Shown in pieces: positions 7,247-14,364 of a DNA stretch of 14,466 bases. This stretch comes from Actinomycetota bacterium. Its GTDB lineage: Bacteria > Actinomycetota > Actinomycetes > Actinomycetales > Microbacteriaceae. Location: contig RFNI01000109.1 in the NCBI GenBank assembly GCA_009927245.1, positions 1-14,466 on the forward strand, in the 5' to 3' direction. Under the pieces are notes generated by a model. The model did not search any database and had not been told where the DNA came from. It was given only the letters and a program-made list of their open reading frames with translations. The translations under genes were made by a program, and so were the position numbers. Position 1 is the first letter of the stretch. Each line of letters begins with the position of its first letter.

Positions 7247-8122
7247 GTGAAGAAGCTTCCGATCCTAAAAAGTGCTGTAGCCATTGCTACTGCTGGATTC
7301 TTGCTTATCGCCCCTGTCTCAGCTAATGCTGCCGGGGAGAAGATTCTGTGGACACAGTCATTCAACGAGAAGGCTGGTACCAAGGTAGACCCTAAGGTTT
7401 GGAGTTACAACATCGGTGCCGGTGGCTGGGGTAACAACGAGCAGCAGTATTACACCAACAAAGCAGCCAACATCTCGACAGACGGCAAGGGCAGCCTGGT
7501 AATCAGAGCTATCAAACTAATCCCCGATGACCCAAAGACCACATACATCACTAACTGGTGCATTGATTGTGTTTACTCAAGCGCAAGAGTTATGACCAAG
7601 GACAAAGTTGGTTTCAAGTACGGTTCAATCTCAGCCCGAATTAAAGTTCCTGAGGGAACAGGTCTATGGCCTGCTTTCTGGATGCTAGGTGTCCCAAGAA
7701 ACAGTTGTGACGGCTGGCCATCTTGTGGCGAGATCGACATCATGGAATCAAGAGGATCAAACACCTCTGTTTCAGTTCACAGTTTGCACGGACCTGACTA
7801 CTCTGGTGGCAATGCAAAAACGAACTACTTCTATGCTGGTAACGATTTATTGTCAGACGCTTTTCACACCTACAGAGTTGACTGGCTACCAGACAGCATC
7901 AAGTTCTACGTAGACAACAAACTAGTGGTTGGTCATTCAAAGAGATCAATCGCTCCTGACAGTTGGGTATTCAACGCAGAGTTTTATCTAATCTTGAACC
8001 TAGCTACCGGAGGTAACTTCGACGGTGGAGCTTTAGATGAGACCATTCAGCAGGCTGAAATGAAGATCGACTGGATTAAGTACACAACCCTAAAGGGTAA
8101 AGGCAAAGTAACCCGTTACTAG
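7247..8122 (+). CDS. Secreted GH16 endo-beta-1,3-glucanase (laminarinase-like)
   Basis: This 291-residue protein starts at a GTG (7247) with AGAAGAGG just upstream. A signal peptide (1-28) ends in SANA. The rest is one GH16 jelly-roll domain. The signature GEIDIMESRG (161-170) holds the nucleophile Glu162, Asp164 and acid/base Glu167. Upstream WPAFWML (141-147) and the early NNEQQYYT (63-70) are typical of the laminarinase branch of GH16 rather than agarases or carrageenases. Cysteines 105, 108, 154 and 160 may form disulfides. There is no carbohydrate-binding module and no wall anchor, so the enzyme is probably released. It would cut laminarin or similar beta-1,3-glucan outside the cell for the divergent ABC transporter. 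Its stop overlaps the pyrE stop from the other strand (8119-8122). Substrate is inferred from family and context. Confidence 0.93.
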   Translation: MKKLPILKSAVAIATAGFLLIAPVSANAAGEKILWTQSFNEKAGTKVDPKVWSYNIGAGGWGNNEQQYYTNKAANISTDGKGSLVIRAIKLIPDDPKTTYITNWCIDCVYSSARVMTKDKVGFKYGSISARIKVPEGTGLWPAFWMLGVPRNSCDGWPSCGEIDIMESRGSNTSVSVHSLHGPDYSGGNAKTNYFYAGNDLLSDAFHTYRVDWLPDSIKFYVDNKLVVGHSKRSIAPDSWVFNAEFYLILNLATGGNFDGGALDETIQQAEMKIDWIKYTTLKGKGKVTRY

Positions 8123-8682
8123 CGAAGACCTAAGTCATCGAGGGTGACGGCTGTTAGATATTTATAGCCGGCATCCTCGATTACTTTTTGTGCACCAGTG
8201 TCTCTATCAACAACTGTTGCAACCGCAACAATGATTGCCCCTGCTTCTTCCAATGCTTTAGCCGCAGTGAGTGGAGAACCTCCAGTTGTTGAAGTATCTT
8301 CAACAACAACTACCCTCTTACCTTTAACATCAGGTCCTTCAACCTGTCTGCCCATACCGTGAGCTTTAGCCTGCTTACGAACTACAAAAGCATCAACACT
8401 TCTACCTCGAGCAGCAGCCTGGTGCAACACAGCAGTTGCAACTGGATCTGCACCCATAGTCAAACCACCAATGGCATCAAAGTCAGTAACAGAGTTTGCA
8501 TCTAGAAGATCAAGCATTACCTGACCAATAAGAACAGCAGCTTCGTGGTGAAGGGTAGCTCTTCGAAGATCTACGTAGTAATCAGCTTCGATACCACTTG
8601 AAAGAGTCACTCTGCCATGCACAACAGCAAGTTCTTTAATTAGTTCAATAAGGCGGGGCTTGGCAGGAGAAGAAAAGGTCAT
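8119..8682 (-). CDS. pyrE: Orotate phosphoribosyltransferase
   Basis: This enzyme joins orotate to PRPP to make orotidine 5'-phosphate, the penultimate step of UMP synthesis. The 187-residue length is normal. The PRPP-binding signature VVVVEDTSTTGGS is at 124-136. The mobile catalytic loop RKQAKAHG is at 102-109, and SSGIEADYYVDLRR (28-41) is the orotate-side motif. The ATG at 8682 has no usable ribosome binding site, but a TAAACT hexamer ends exactly 6 bases before it, fitting a leaderless mRNA. The gene is divergent from exonuclease III across 16 bp. It overlaps GH16 tail to tail, the two TAG stops sharing CTAG. No other pyrimidine gene is in the window. Confidence 0.95.
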   Translation of the reverse strand: MTFSSPAKPRLIELIKELAVVHGRVTLSSGIEADYYVDLRRATLHHEAAVLIGQVMLDLLDANSVTDFDAIGGLTMGADPVATAVLHQAAARGRSVDAFVVRKQAKAHGMGRQVEGPDVKGKRVVVVEDTSTTGGSPLTAAKALEEAGAIIVAVATVVDRDTGAQKVIEDAGYKYLTAVTLDDLGLR

Positions 8683-8686
8683 GCCT

Positions 8687-8694
8687 TAAGTTTA
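8687..8694. promoter_or_regulatory. Overlapping divergent -10 elements for pyrE and exonuclease III
   Basis: In the 16-bp gap, the plus strand has TAAGTT at 8687-8692 and the minus strand has TAAACT at 8694-8689. Each ends exactly 6 bases before its start codon (GTG at 8699, ATG at 8682). This spacing would start transcription on or next to the first codon, so both mRNAs may be leaderless. TAAACT is also the proposed dnaK -10. Transcription from both at once would be mutually exclusive. Confidence 0.55.
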
Positions 8695-8698
8695 AACA

Positions 8699-9479
8699 GT
8701 GCGCATAGCAACTCATAACGTTAACTCAATTCGAACCCGTGTCTCACGTGTAGTGGACTGGATGGTGCGAGCTGATATCGATGTCCTAGCTATGCAAGAA
8801 ATCAAGTGCAAACCTGAGCAGTTCCCTACGCAGGCCTTTACTGACGCTGGTTACCACGTCGTATTACATGGTCTAAACCAGTGGAACGGTGTCGCCTTTG
8901 CCAGCAAATACCTGCTGAAGACGTTGAATCGGCTTTGCCGATATGCCTGGCTTCGGTCCAGAACTAGCCGAAGAAGCCAGAGCAATAGGTGCAACCTTTG
9001 AAGATGTAAGGCTCTGGTCCCTATACATTCCTAACGGTAGAACACTTGAAGACCCTCACTACGAATACAAACTCAACTGGTTAGACAGACTAGCTGCAGC
9101 ATCTGCAGAGTGGTTAGAGCATGACCCCAGCCAATCCCTAGCTCTTATGGGAGATTTCAACATTGCTCCCCTAGATACCGATGTTTGGGATATGGATGAG
9201 TTCATTGGTTCAACACACGTCTCTCAAGCAGAGCGAGATGCCTTTGAGGCATTCGAACAAATCGGTCTAACAGACGTAGTTCGACCTCTAATTCCAGATG
9301 GATACACATACTGGGATTACCAACAACTTAGATTCCCTAAGAACGAAGGCATGAGAATCGACTTCATTCTAGGAAGCGAAGCATTCGCAGAACGAGTAAC
9401 CTCCGCAGAAATAGTTAGAGACGAACGTAAAGGTGAAGGACCTAGCGATCACGTTCCTGTTGTAGTTGACATTGACTAA
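8699..9479 (+). pseudogene. xth: Exodeoxyribonuclease III (AP endonuclease), with two single-base deletions
   Basis: The frame starts at a GTG with MRIATHNVNSIRTR, the exonuclease III N-terminus, and continues through MQEIKCKPEQFP (metal ligand Glu34) to QWNGVAFASK at residue 70. The expected next stretch, PAEDVESALP, is in a different frame (8911-8940). The rest, DMPGFGPELAEEARAIGATF to the end, is in the third frame. One missing base near 8909-8912 (TACCTG) and one near 8938-8940 (GCCGAT) explain this. Restoring both gives 260 residues, the usual length. Later catalytic motifs are intact: LMGDFNIAP and PSDHVPVV. The family repairs abasic sites and has 3'-5' exonuclease activity. A His before the first catalytic Asn replaces the usual aromatic residue. 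As written, only truncated peptides would be made. DUF1905 follows with a 1-base overlap. Confidence 0.85.
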
Positions 9480-9760
9480 TGGATTTCACCTTCACCGCAG
9501 AAATGATTGAGTGGCGAGGACCAGCGCCTTTTTACTATCTCCCAATTCCTAAAGATATCTGTGAAGAAATCAAAGCAGCAGCAAAACTACTTAGCTACGG
9601 CTGGGGAGTAATACCGGTAACTGCAACCATCGGTAAGACAACATACACAACTTCACTATTTCCTAAAGATGGAATCTATTTACTTCCAGTCAAAAACGCA
9701 GTTCGCTTACCTGAGCAGTTAGAACTAAGTATGAAAGTGAAAGTGAAACTTAGTCTTTAG
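9479..9760 (+). CDS. DUF1905 family small protein
   Basis: This 93-residue protein matches what I know of DUF1905: the early FTAEMIEWRGPAPFYYLPIP (4-23), SYGWGVIPVTATIGKTTYTTSLFPKDG (39-65), and YLLPVKNAVR (67-76). It is a small, probably beta-rich cytoplasmic protein without signal peptide or membrane segment. No biochemical function is established for the family to my knowledge. Its ATG overlaps the exonuclease III stop by one base (TAATG), which indicates translational coupling and a shared transcript. Its 3' end overlaps the convergent alkD-like gene by 11 bp. Confidence 0.8.
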   Translation: MDFTFTAEMIEWRGPAPFYYLPIPKDICEEIKAAAKLLSYGWGVIPVTATIGKTTYTTSLFPKDGIYLLPVKNAVRLPEQLELSMKVKVKLSL

Positions 9761-10469
9761 CTAAAAATGCTTTGCGTTGGTTTTCTGAATACTTCTCAAT
9801 TGCATACCTAAGCATTGTTCTTGGCATTTGGTTTTTGTATTTGACTAAGAAATCGGTGAGAAGATCTTTATCTCGTTTGCCGACTTCTCTAAGCATCCAG
9901 CCAGCTGCCTTATGGATTAGGTGATGCTCGTCAGTTAGCGCTTCCTTAGCCATGGCTAGTGTCGGCCCATGCTTGCCCTTACGGATGAGAGGGAAGGTAA
10001 GGATTATCGATGCTCTTCGTTCCCACAAGTTTTCTGACTTAGCTAAAGCCCTTAGAAATGGTGCACCGTAACCGAGATGCCGTGAGAGTATTTCGCCCAT
10101 GTATGGTGCACTAGCATCAATCAAATCCCAGTTATTGACCTTGTATGCCTTTACCAGCATCAACCAGAATTCAAATAGTTCGATACGTTCAGAATCATCT
10201 CTAGCCTTGGCGTATTTGTGATTCAAGATTATGAGAGCCGTCAGACGCTCTTCGTGATACTTAGAATTTGCTAGCGTAACCAATTCCTCTTGAGGTAGAT
10301 CTCTGAACTTCTTAGCAACCAGCCTGGTATTTGGAACAGTGATTCCTAGGAATACATCTCCAGCACCATAATCGTCCTGACCAAAGACTTTAGTTTTAGC
10401 CGAACCTACTGCGCGCTCTGGACTGCTAAGTGCCTTTAGTTCTTTACGGAGTTGCGATAACTCAGACAT
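9750..10469 (-). CDS. AlkD-like DNA alkylation repair protein (HEAT-like repeats)
   Basis: The 239-residue, helix-rich protein reads as the DNA alkylation repair (AlkD) family of DNA glycosylases, which remove cationic alkylated bases such as 3- and 7-methylpurines. Family landmarks are visible: VFLGITVPNTRLVAKKF (39-55), NNWDLIDASAPYMG (112-125, with the Trp and Asp of the active cleft at 114 and 118), ENLWERRASI (146-155), and HKAAGWMLREVGKRD (186-200, with Trp191). The start codon directly abuts the hspR stop with no gap, so it is very likely the fifth gene of the heat-shock operon. Its 3' end overlaps the convergent DUF1905 gene by 11 bp, and no terminator is visible. Enzyme activity is inferred from the family. 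Confidence 0.88.
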   Translation of the reverse strand: MSELSQLRKELKALSSPERAVGSAKTKVFGQDDYGAGDVFLGITVPNTRLVAKKFRDLPQEELVTLANSKYHEERLTALIILNHKYAKARDDSERIELFEFWLMLVKAYKVNNWDLIDASAPYMGEILSRHLGYGAPFLRALAKSENLWERRASIILTFPLIRKGKHGPTLAMAKEALTDEHHLIHKAAGWMLREVGKRDKDLLTDFLVKYKNQMPRTMLRYAIEKYSENQRKAFLAKD

Positions 10470-10883
10470 TTACTTGTCTCTCCAAATCTCAACGGCATTA
10501 GATTTCTTAGGTCTCTTACCGGTAGGCAAGCTGATAGTTCCTGAATCACCAACTGCGAACACTCGGTTTCCTGGTTGTCTCATAGCCAATTCCTCTACCA
10601 AACGCTCTAGCTCAGCTACCCGTGACTTTAGATCAACTGCCTGGTTCTCTAGGTCCATGATTCGCTTGATAGCAACCAGAGAGACACCCTCGTTGGAGAG
10701 CTTTGCTACCTCAACCAACTGAGTGACATTACGCAGGGTATATCTTCTACTCTGTCCACTGGTTCTAGAAGGCTTTACCAGCCCCATGCGGTCATACTGT
10801 CTCAGAGTCTGCGGATGCATGCGAGCAAGCTCTGCAGCTGCTGCAATAGTCAGTATGGGTGCATCAGGATCGATGTTGTTCAT
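10470..10883 (-). CDS. hspR: HspR, MerR-family heat-shock repressor
   Basis: This 137-residue MerR-type regulator carries a winged helix-turn-helix at about 11-50, including AELARMHPQTLRQYDRMGLV (17-36) and SRRYTLRNV (45-53). A coiled-coil dimerisation helix follows at about 70-101. The tail is basic (TGKRPKKS, 121-128). In actinobacteria HspR binds HAIR operators with DnaK as co-repressor and shuts off dnaK at normal temperature. HAIR-like sites are present upstream of dnaK here. The ATG overlaps the dnaJ stop by one base (TAATG) and alkD follows without a gap. Confidence 0.95.
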   Translation of the reverse strand: MNNIDPDAPILTIAAAAELARMHPQTLRQYDRMGLVKPSRTSGQSRRYTLRNVTQLVEVAKLSNEGVSLVAIKRIMDLENQAVDLKSRVAELERLVEELAMRQPGNRVFAVGDSGTISLPTGKRPKKSNAVEIWRDK

Positions 10884-11785
10884 TACAACAATCCTGCACG
10901 GTTTAGTAGATCTTGACGAGGATCTTCGTCAGGTAATGCTTCTTCAAATTCCCTCAGAGCTTTAGCTGCCTTCTCGCTGATGTGAGAGGGAACAAGAACC
11001 TCAACAGTTGCTAGCAGATCCCCAGTGCCCTTAGCTGTTGTGACACCTTTGCCTTTAACTCTTAGAACTCTTCCGTTAGGAGTGTTTGGAGCTACCTTTA
11101 GCTTTACTGGATCTCCTCCAAGAGTTGGAACAGTGATCGTTGCACCCAGTACTGCTTCAGCGAATGTAACTGGAACAGATAAACGAAGATTATTCCCATC
11201 ACGAGAGAACACTGCGTGTGGTTTCACAGTAACGGTGATGATCAGATCACCATTAGGTCCACCGTTAGGTGAAGGTTGTCCTTTACCGCGCAGCTTAATC
11301 TTTTGACCATCTAGAACACCGGCAGGAATCTTTGCGTTGATTGGAGCCATACCTGAGTATTCAAGTTTGATGGTGGTGCCATTTACTGAATCAATAAACG
11401 GAATGGTTGTTGTTGCAGAAAGATCTTGACCTGGCATCGGACCACCGAAACCACCAAAGCCACCTCTACCACCAAACAGGTTTGCAAAGACATCTTCAAA
11501 ACCTGCTGATGATTGTCCTGAACCACCGGGGGCTGTGAATCTTGCGCCACCACCCATTGCTCGGAACTGATCATATTCTCTTCTCTGATCTTTATCAGAG
11601 AGCACAGAATATGCTTCAGAGATTTCTTTGAACTTAGCTTCAGCTTTAGCATCACCCTGATTTGAATCTGGGTGATACTTCCTAGCTAGCTTGCGATAGA
11701 CCTTCTTCAGTTCAGCTTCAGGAACATCCTTAGCTACGCCAAGGATTTTATAGAAGTCTTTCTCTAACCAATCTTGACTTGCCAT
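10883..11785 (-). CDS. dnaJ: DnaJ-type co-chaperone without zinc finger (type B)
   Basis: The 300-residue Hsp40 has a J domain at about 10-75 with the essential HPD at 38-40. A Gly/Phe-rich region follows (about 78-119, with NLFGGRGGFGGFGG). The C-terminal substrate-binding domains lie at about 121-275 (GLDG-like GVLDGQKIKLRGKG at 156-169). It stimulates DnaK ATPase and delivers unfolded clients. The four CxxCxGxG zinc-binding motifs of classical DnaJ are absent; in fact the protein has no cysteine. By architecture it is a CbpA-like (type B) J protein occupying the dnaJ slot of the operon. A second, zinc-containing DnaJ is probably encoded elsewhere, often beside hrcA. It starts 6 bp after grpE and overlaps hspR by one base. 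Confidence 0.93.
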   Translation of the reverse strand: MASQDWLEKDFYKILGVAKDVPEAELKKVYRKLARKYHPDSNQGDAKAEAKFKEISEAYSVLSDKDQRREYDQFRAMGGGARFTAPGGSGQSSAGFEDVFANLFGGRGGFGGFGGPMPGQDLSATTTIPFIDSVNGTTIKLEYSGMAPINAKIPAGVLDGQKIKLRGKGQPSPNGGPNGDLIITVTVKPHAVFSRDGNNLRLSVPVTFAEAVLGATITVPTLGGDPVKLKVAPNTPNGRVLRVKGKGVTTAKGTGDLLATVEVLVPSHISEKAAKALREFEEALPDEDPRQDLLNRAGLL

Positions 11786-11791
11786 GAATAA

Positions 11792-12310
11792 CTACTTCTC
11801 TTCTGGAATGAAAACTGCAACCATTGCTGGTCGAATCAGTCTGTCACCTAACTTATAACCCTGTGAGATGACATCAGCAATTACATTCTCTGTAACATCA
11901 GGTGATGGTGTTTGCACCAGTGCATTGTGAATCTCAGGATCAAACTTCTCACCTTTAGCACCAAAGACCACTAGACCGAACTTGTCTCCACCGTTACGCA
12001 GCTTGTTTAGCACTGCAGCAAACGGAGAACCCTCTAGATCACCGTGTGATTCTGCAAGAGATAGATCATCGAATGCAGGTAAGAAGGCTCTGATAACTTC
12101 AGCAATAGCTGCATTTCTAGAAACATCTCTGTCTCTTTCAACACGAGCTTTGTAGTTTACAAACTCAGCTTGCAATCTCTGCAGGTCAGCCAGTAGTTCA
12201 GCCTCTTTGCTGATTGGTCCGGTTTCTTCAACTAGGTCCTGGAACTCAGCGTCGATTGGGTCCTGAGGTAGGTCAGCGCCTTCTGGTGCTGACCCATTCT
12301 CCTCAGTCAT
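11792..12310 (-). CDS. grpE: GrpE nucleotide exchange factor
   Basis: The 172-residue protein has an acidic, low-complexity N-terminus (1-32). A long coiled-coil helix follows at about 34-75 (KEAELLADLQRLQAEFVNYKAR). The C-terminal beta domain carries the GrpE signature ISQGYKLGDRLIRPAMVAV (148-166). It releases ADP from DnaK, and its coiled coil can act as a thermosensor in known homologues. The ATG overlaps the dnaK stop by one base (TAATG), so the pair is coupled. Confidence 0.96.
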   Translation of the reverse strand: MTEENGSAPEGADLPQDPIDAEFQDLVEETGPISKEAELLADLQRLQAEFVNYKARVERDRDVSRNAAIAEVIRAFLPAFDDLSLAESHGDLEGSPFAAVLNKLRNGGDKFGLVVFGAKGEKFDPEIHNALVQTPSPDVTENVIADVISQGYKLGDRLIRPAMVAVFIPEEK

Positions 12311-14148
12311 TACTTCTTCTCTTCTTCTTCGTCGACAACCTCAGCGTCCACTACATCTTCATCAGATGCAGGTGCTTCCCCAGCTTCTGCTTCCTGAGAT
12401 GCAGCAGCGTAGATAGCCTCGCCTAGCTTTGTCTGTGACTCAGATAGCTTCTCGATAGCGGCCTTGATTGCGTCAAAGTCTTCACCAGCAAGAGCAGTCT
12501 TTAGAGCATCAACATCAGCCTGAACTTCTGCCTTTACTTCCTCAGATAGCTTCTGGTCGTTGTCCTTGATCAACTTCTCGATCTGGTAAGCAAGCTGCTC
12601 ACCCTGGTTACGAGTGTCTGCTTCTTCGCGACGCTTCTTATCTTCAGCAGCGTGCTCTTCAGCATCCTTAACCATGCGCTCGATGTCTTCCTTAGAAAGT
12701 GAAGAACCACCGGTGATAGTCATTGACTGTTCCTTGTTAGTTCCCTTGTCCTTAGCAGAGACGTGAACGATACCGTTAGCGTCAATGTCGAAAGTAACTT
12801 CGATCTGAGGAATACCTCTAGGAGCAGGTGCGATACCAGTTAGTTCAAAGTTTCCAAGTGACTTGTTGTCCTTAGTGAAATCTCTTTCACCCTGGTAAAC
12901 CTGAATTGAAACTGCAGGTTGGTTATCGTCAGCTGTTGTGAAAACTTCTGAACGCTTAGTTGGGATTGCAGTGTTACGTTCAATCAACTTAGTCATGATT
13001 CCACCCTTGGTTTCAATACCAAGAGATAGTGGAGTCACGTCGATCAATAGAACGTCTTTACGCTCACCCTTTAGAACACCAGCTTGCAATGAAGCACCAA
13101 CTGCAACTACCTCGTCAGGGTTAACACTCTTGTTTGGTTCCTTACCACCGGTAAGGCTCTTAACAAGTTCTGCAACCTGAGGCATACGAGTTGATCCACC
13201 AACAAGAACAACGTGCGCAATGTCAGAAACCTTAATTCCAGCTTCCTTGATTACATCGTTGAATGGCTTACGAGTTCTTTCCAACAAGTCGTTGGTTAGT
13301 TGTTCGAACTGCGCACGTGAGATGCTCTCGTCCAAGTTTGCAGGACCATTCTCTGTTAGAGATAGGTAAGGCAACTGAACGTTAGTTGTCATTGACTGAG
13401 AAAGTTCTTTCTTAGCCTGCTCTGAAGCTTCCTTTAGACGCTGCAGTGCGATCTTGTCTTTAGAAACATCAACACCGGTTGTCTCCTTGAATTTCTTAAC
13501 AAGGTGTTCAACCAATCTGTTGTCCCAGTCATCTCCACCTAGACGGTTATCACCTGAGGTTGCTTTTACCTGGATAGTTGAGAAGCCATCGTCTTTACCA
13601 ACCTCAAGAAGTGAAACGTCGAAGGTTCCACCACCTAGGTCGAATACAAGAATCAGTTCGTCTTCTTTACCCTTGTCCAAACCATATGCAAGAGCAGCAG
13701 CAGTTGGTTCGTTGATGATACGTAGAACGTTTAGTCCAGCGATCTCACCAGCTTCCTTAGTTGCCTGACGCTCTGCGTCATTGAAGTATGCAGGAACGGT
13801 AATAACAGCATCTGTTACTGCCTCACCTAGGTAAGTCTCTGCATCTCTCTTGAGCTTCATCAAGATACGAGCCGAGATCTCCTGTGGTGTGTATTTCTTA
13901 CCATCGACATCAAATGTCCATGTGGTACCCATGTGACGCTTAACAGAAGCAATAGTTCTGTCTACGTTGGTAACGGCTTGACGCTTAGCTGTTTCACCAA
14001 CAAGCACCTCACCATCCTTAGTGAATGCAACTACCGACGGGGTAGTGCGGAAACCTTCTGCGTTAGCGATAACGGTAGGCTCTCCACCTTCAAGTACGCT
14101 AACTGCGCTGTTGGTGGTGCCGAGGTCGATTCCTACTGCACGTGCCAT
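12310..14148 (-). CDS. dnaK: Molecular chaperone DnaK (Hsp70)
   Basis: The 612-residue Hsp70 shows all nucleotide-binding signatures: GIDLGTTNS (6-14), VPAYFNDAERQATKEAG (118-134), INEPTAAALAYG (145-156), FDLGGGTFDVS (169-179) and VVLVGGSTRMPQV (313-325). The interdomain linker region VLLIDVTPLSLGIET (366-380) is followed by the peptide-binding domain and an alpha lid, ending in an acidic tail VVDEEEEKK. It is an ATP-driven cytoplasmic foldase working with GrpE and DnaJ, and serves as HspR co-repressor in actinobacteria. The start has an AAGGAG ribosome binding site (14158-14163) 9 bases upstream. Control is by the HAIR-bearing promoter at 14214-14286. Confidence 0.98.
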   Translation of the reverse strand: MARAVGIDLGTTNSAVSVLEGGEPTVIANAEGFRTTPSVVAFTKDGEVLVGETAKRQAVTNVDRTIASVKRHMGTTWTFDVDGKKYTPQEISARILMKLKRDAETYLGEAVTDAVITVPAYFNDAERQATKEAGEIAGLNVLRIINEPTAAALAYGLDKGKEDELILVFDLGGGTFDVSLLEVGKDDGFSTIQVKATSGDNRLGGDDWDNRLVEHLVKKFKETTGVDVSKDKIALQRLKEASEQAKKELSQSMTTNVQLPYLSLTENGPANLDESISRAQFEQLTNDLLERTRKPFNDVIKEAGIKVSDIAHVVLVGGSTRMPQVAELVKSLTGGKEPNKSVNPDEVVAVGASLQAGVLKGERKDVLLIDVTPLSLGIETKGGIMTKLIERNTAIPTKRSEVFTTADDNQPAVSIQVYQGERDFTKDNKSLGNFELTGIAPAPRGIPQIEVTFDIDANGIVHVSAKDKGTNKEQSMTITGGSSLSKEDIERMVKDAEEHAAEDKKRREEADTRNQGEQLAYQIEKLIKDNDQKLSEEVKAEVQADVDALKTALAGEDFDAIKAAIEKLSESQTKLGEAIYAAASQEAEAGEAPASDEDVVDAEVVDEEEEKK

Positions 14149-14213
14149 ATTTTTGTTCTCCTTATTGGGGTCCGCCCTTACTGGGCCGCAACCATTGGTT
14201 CTAAAGTCTCAAA

Positions 14214-14234
14214 GTTGAGCCTTCTTGACTCAAG
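14214..14234. promoter_or_regulatory. HAIR-like HspR operator 1
   Basis: GTTGAGC - 7 bases - ACTCAAG. The known HAIR consensus is CTTGAGT-N7-ACTCAAG: the right half matches 7 of 7 and the left 5 of 7. It overlaps the proposed dnaK -10 and transcription start, a position that would block initiation. Confidence 0.8.
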
Positions 14235-14260
14235 TTTATAAATTCCTATCCAAATGTCAA
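14233..14260 (-). promoter_or_regulatory. dnaK operon promoter
   Basis: On the minus strand a perfect -35 TTGACA (14260-14255) is followed, after 16 bases, by TAAACT (14238-14233) as -10. Transcription would begin around 14226, giving a leader of about 78 bases. The -10 overlaps HAIR site 1 and the -35 lies beside HAIR site 2. This looks like a housekeeping-sigma promoter under repressor control, as expected for HspR regulation. Confidence 0.7.
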
Positions 14261-14265
14261 GAAAA

Positions 14266-14286
14266 CTTGACAATAGTCGACTCAAG
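14266..14286. promoter_or_regulatory. HAIR-like HspR operator 2
   Basis: CTTGACA - 7 bases - ACTCAAG, with matches of 5 of 7 (left) and 7 of 7 (right) to the HAIR consensus. It lies just upstream of the dnaK -35. Its left half is also one arm of a perfect palindrome, TGTCAAG-AAAA-CTTGACA (14255-14272), and another CTCAAG follows at 14291-14296. Confidence 0.78.
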
Positions 14287-14364
14287 TTCGCTCAAGGCTA
14301 ATTGTTGTCAAACCTTTCCCCCGAAATCACAAAAGAATCCCTAAATCCCGCCAAACTAGGCACT

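Noticed and set aside
8943..9479. Separate gene starting at 8943
   Set aside because: It is the C-terminal two thirds of exonuclease III, lacking the N-terminal catalytic part; explained by frameshifts.
11383..11655. Minus-strand open frame inside dnaJ, and similar overlapping frames in dnaK, grpE and hspR
   Set aside because: Shadow frames of strongly conserved genes without start signals.
14161..14225. RNA thermometer in the dnaK leader
   Set aside because: Only a 4-bp GCCC/GGGC stem with weak flanking pairs is visible, and the ribosome binding site is not clearly enclosed; HspR sites already explain heat control.
13933..14241. Plus-strand open frames antisense to the dnaK start
   Set aside because: They overlap the dnaK coding region and promoter with no ribosome binding site or family features.
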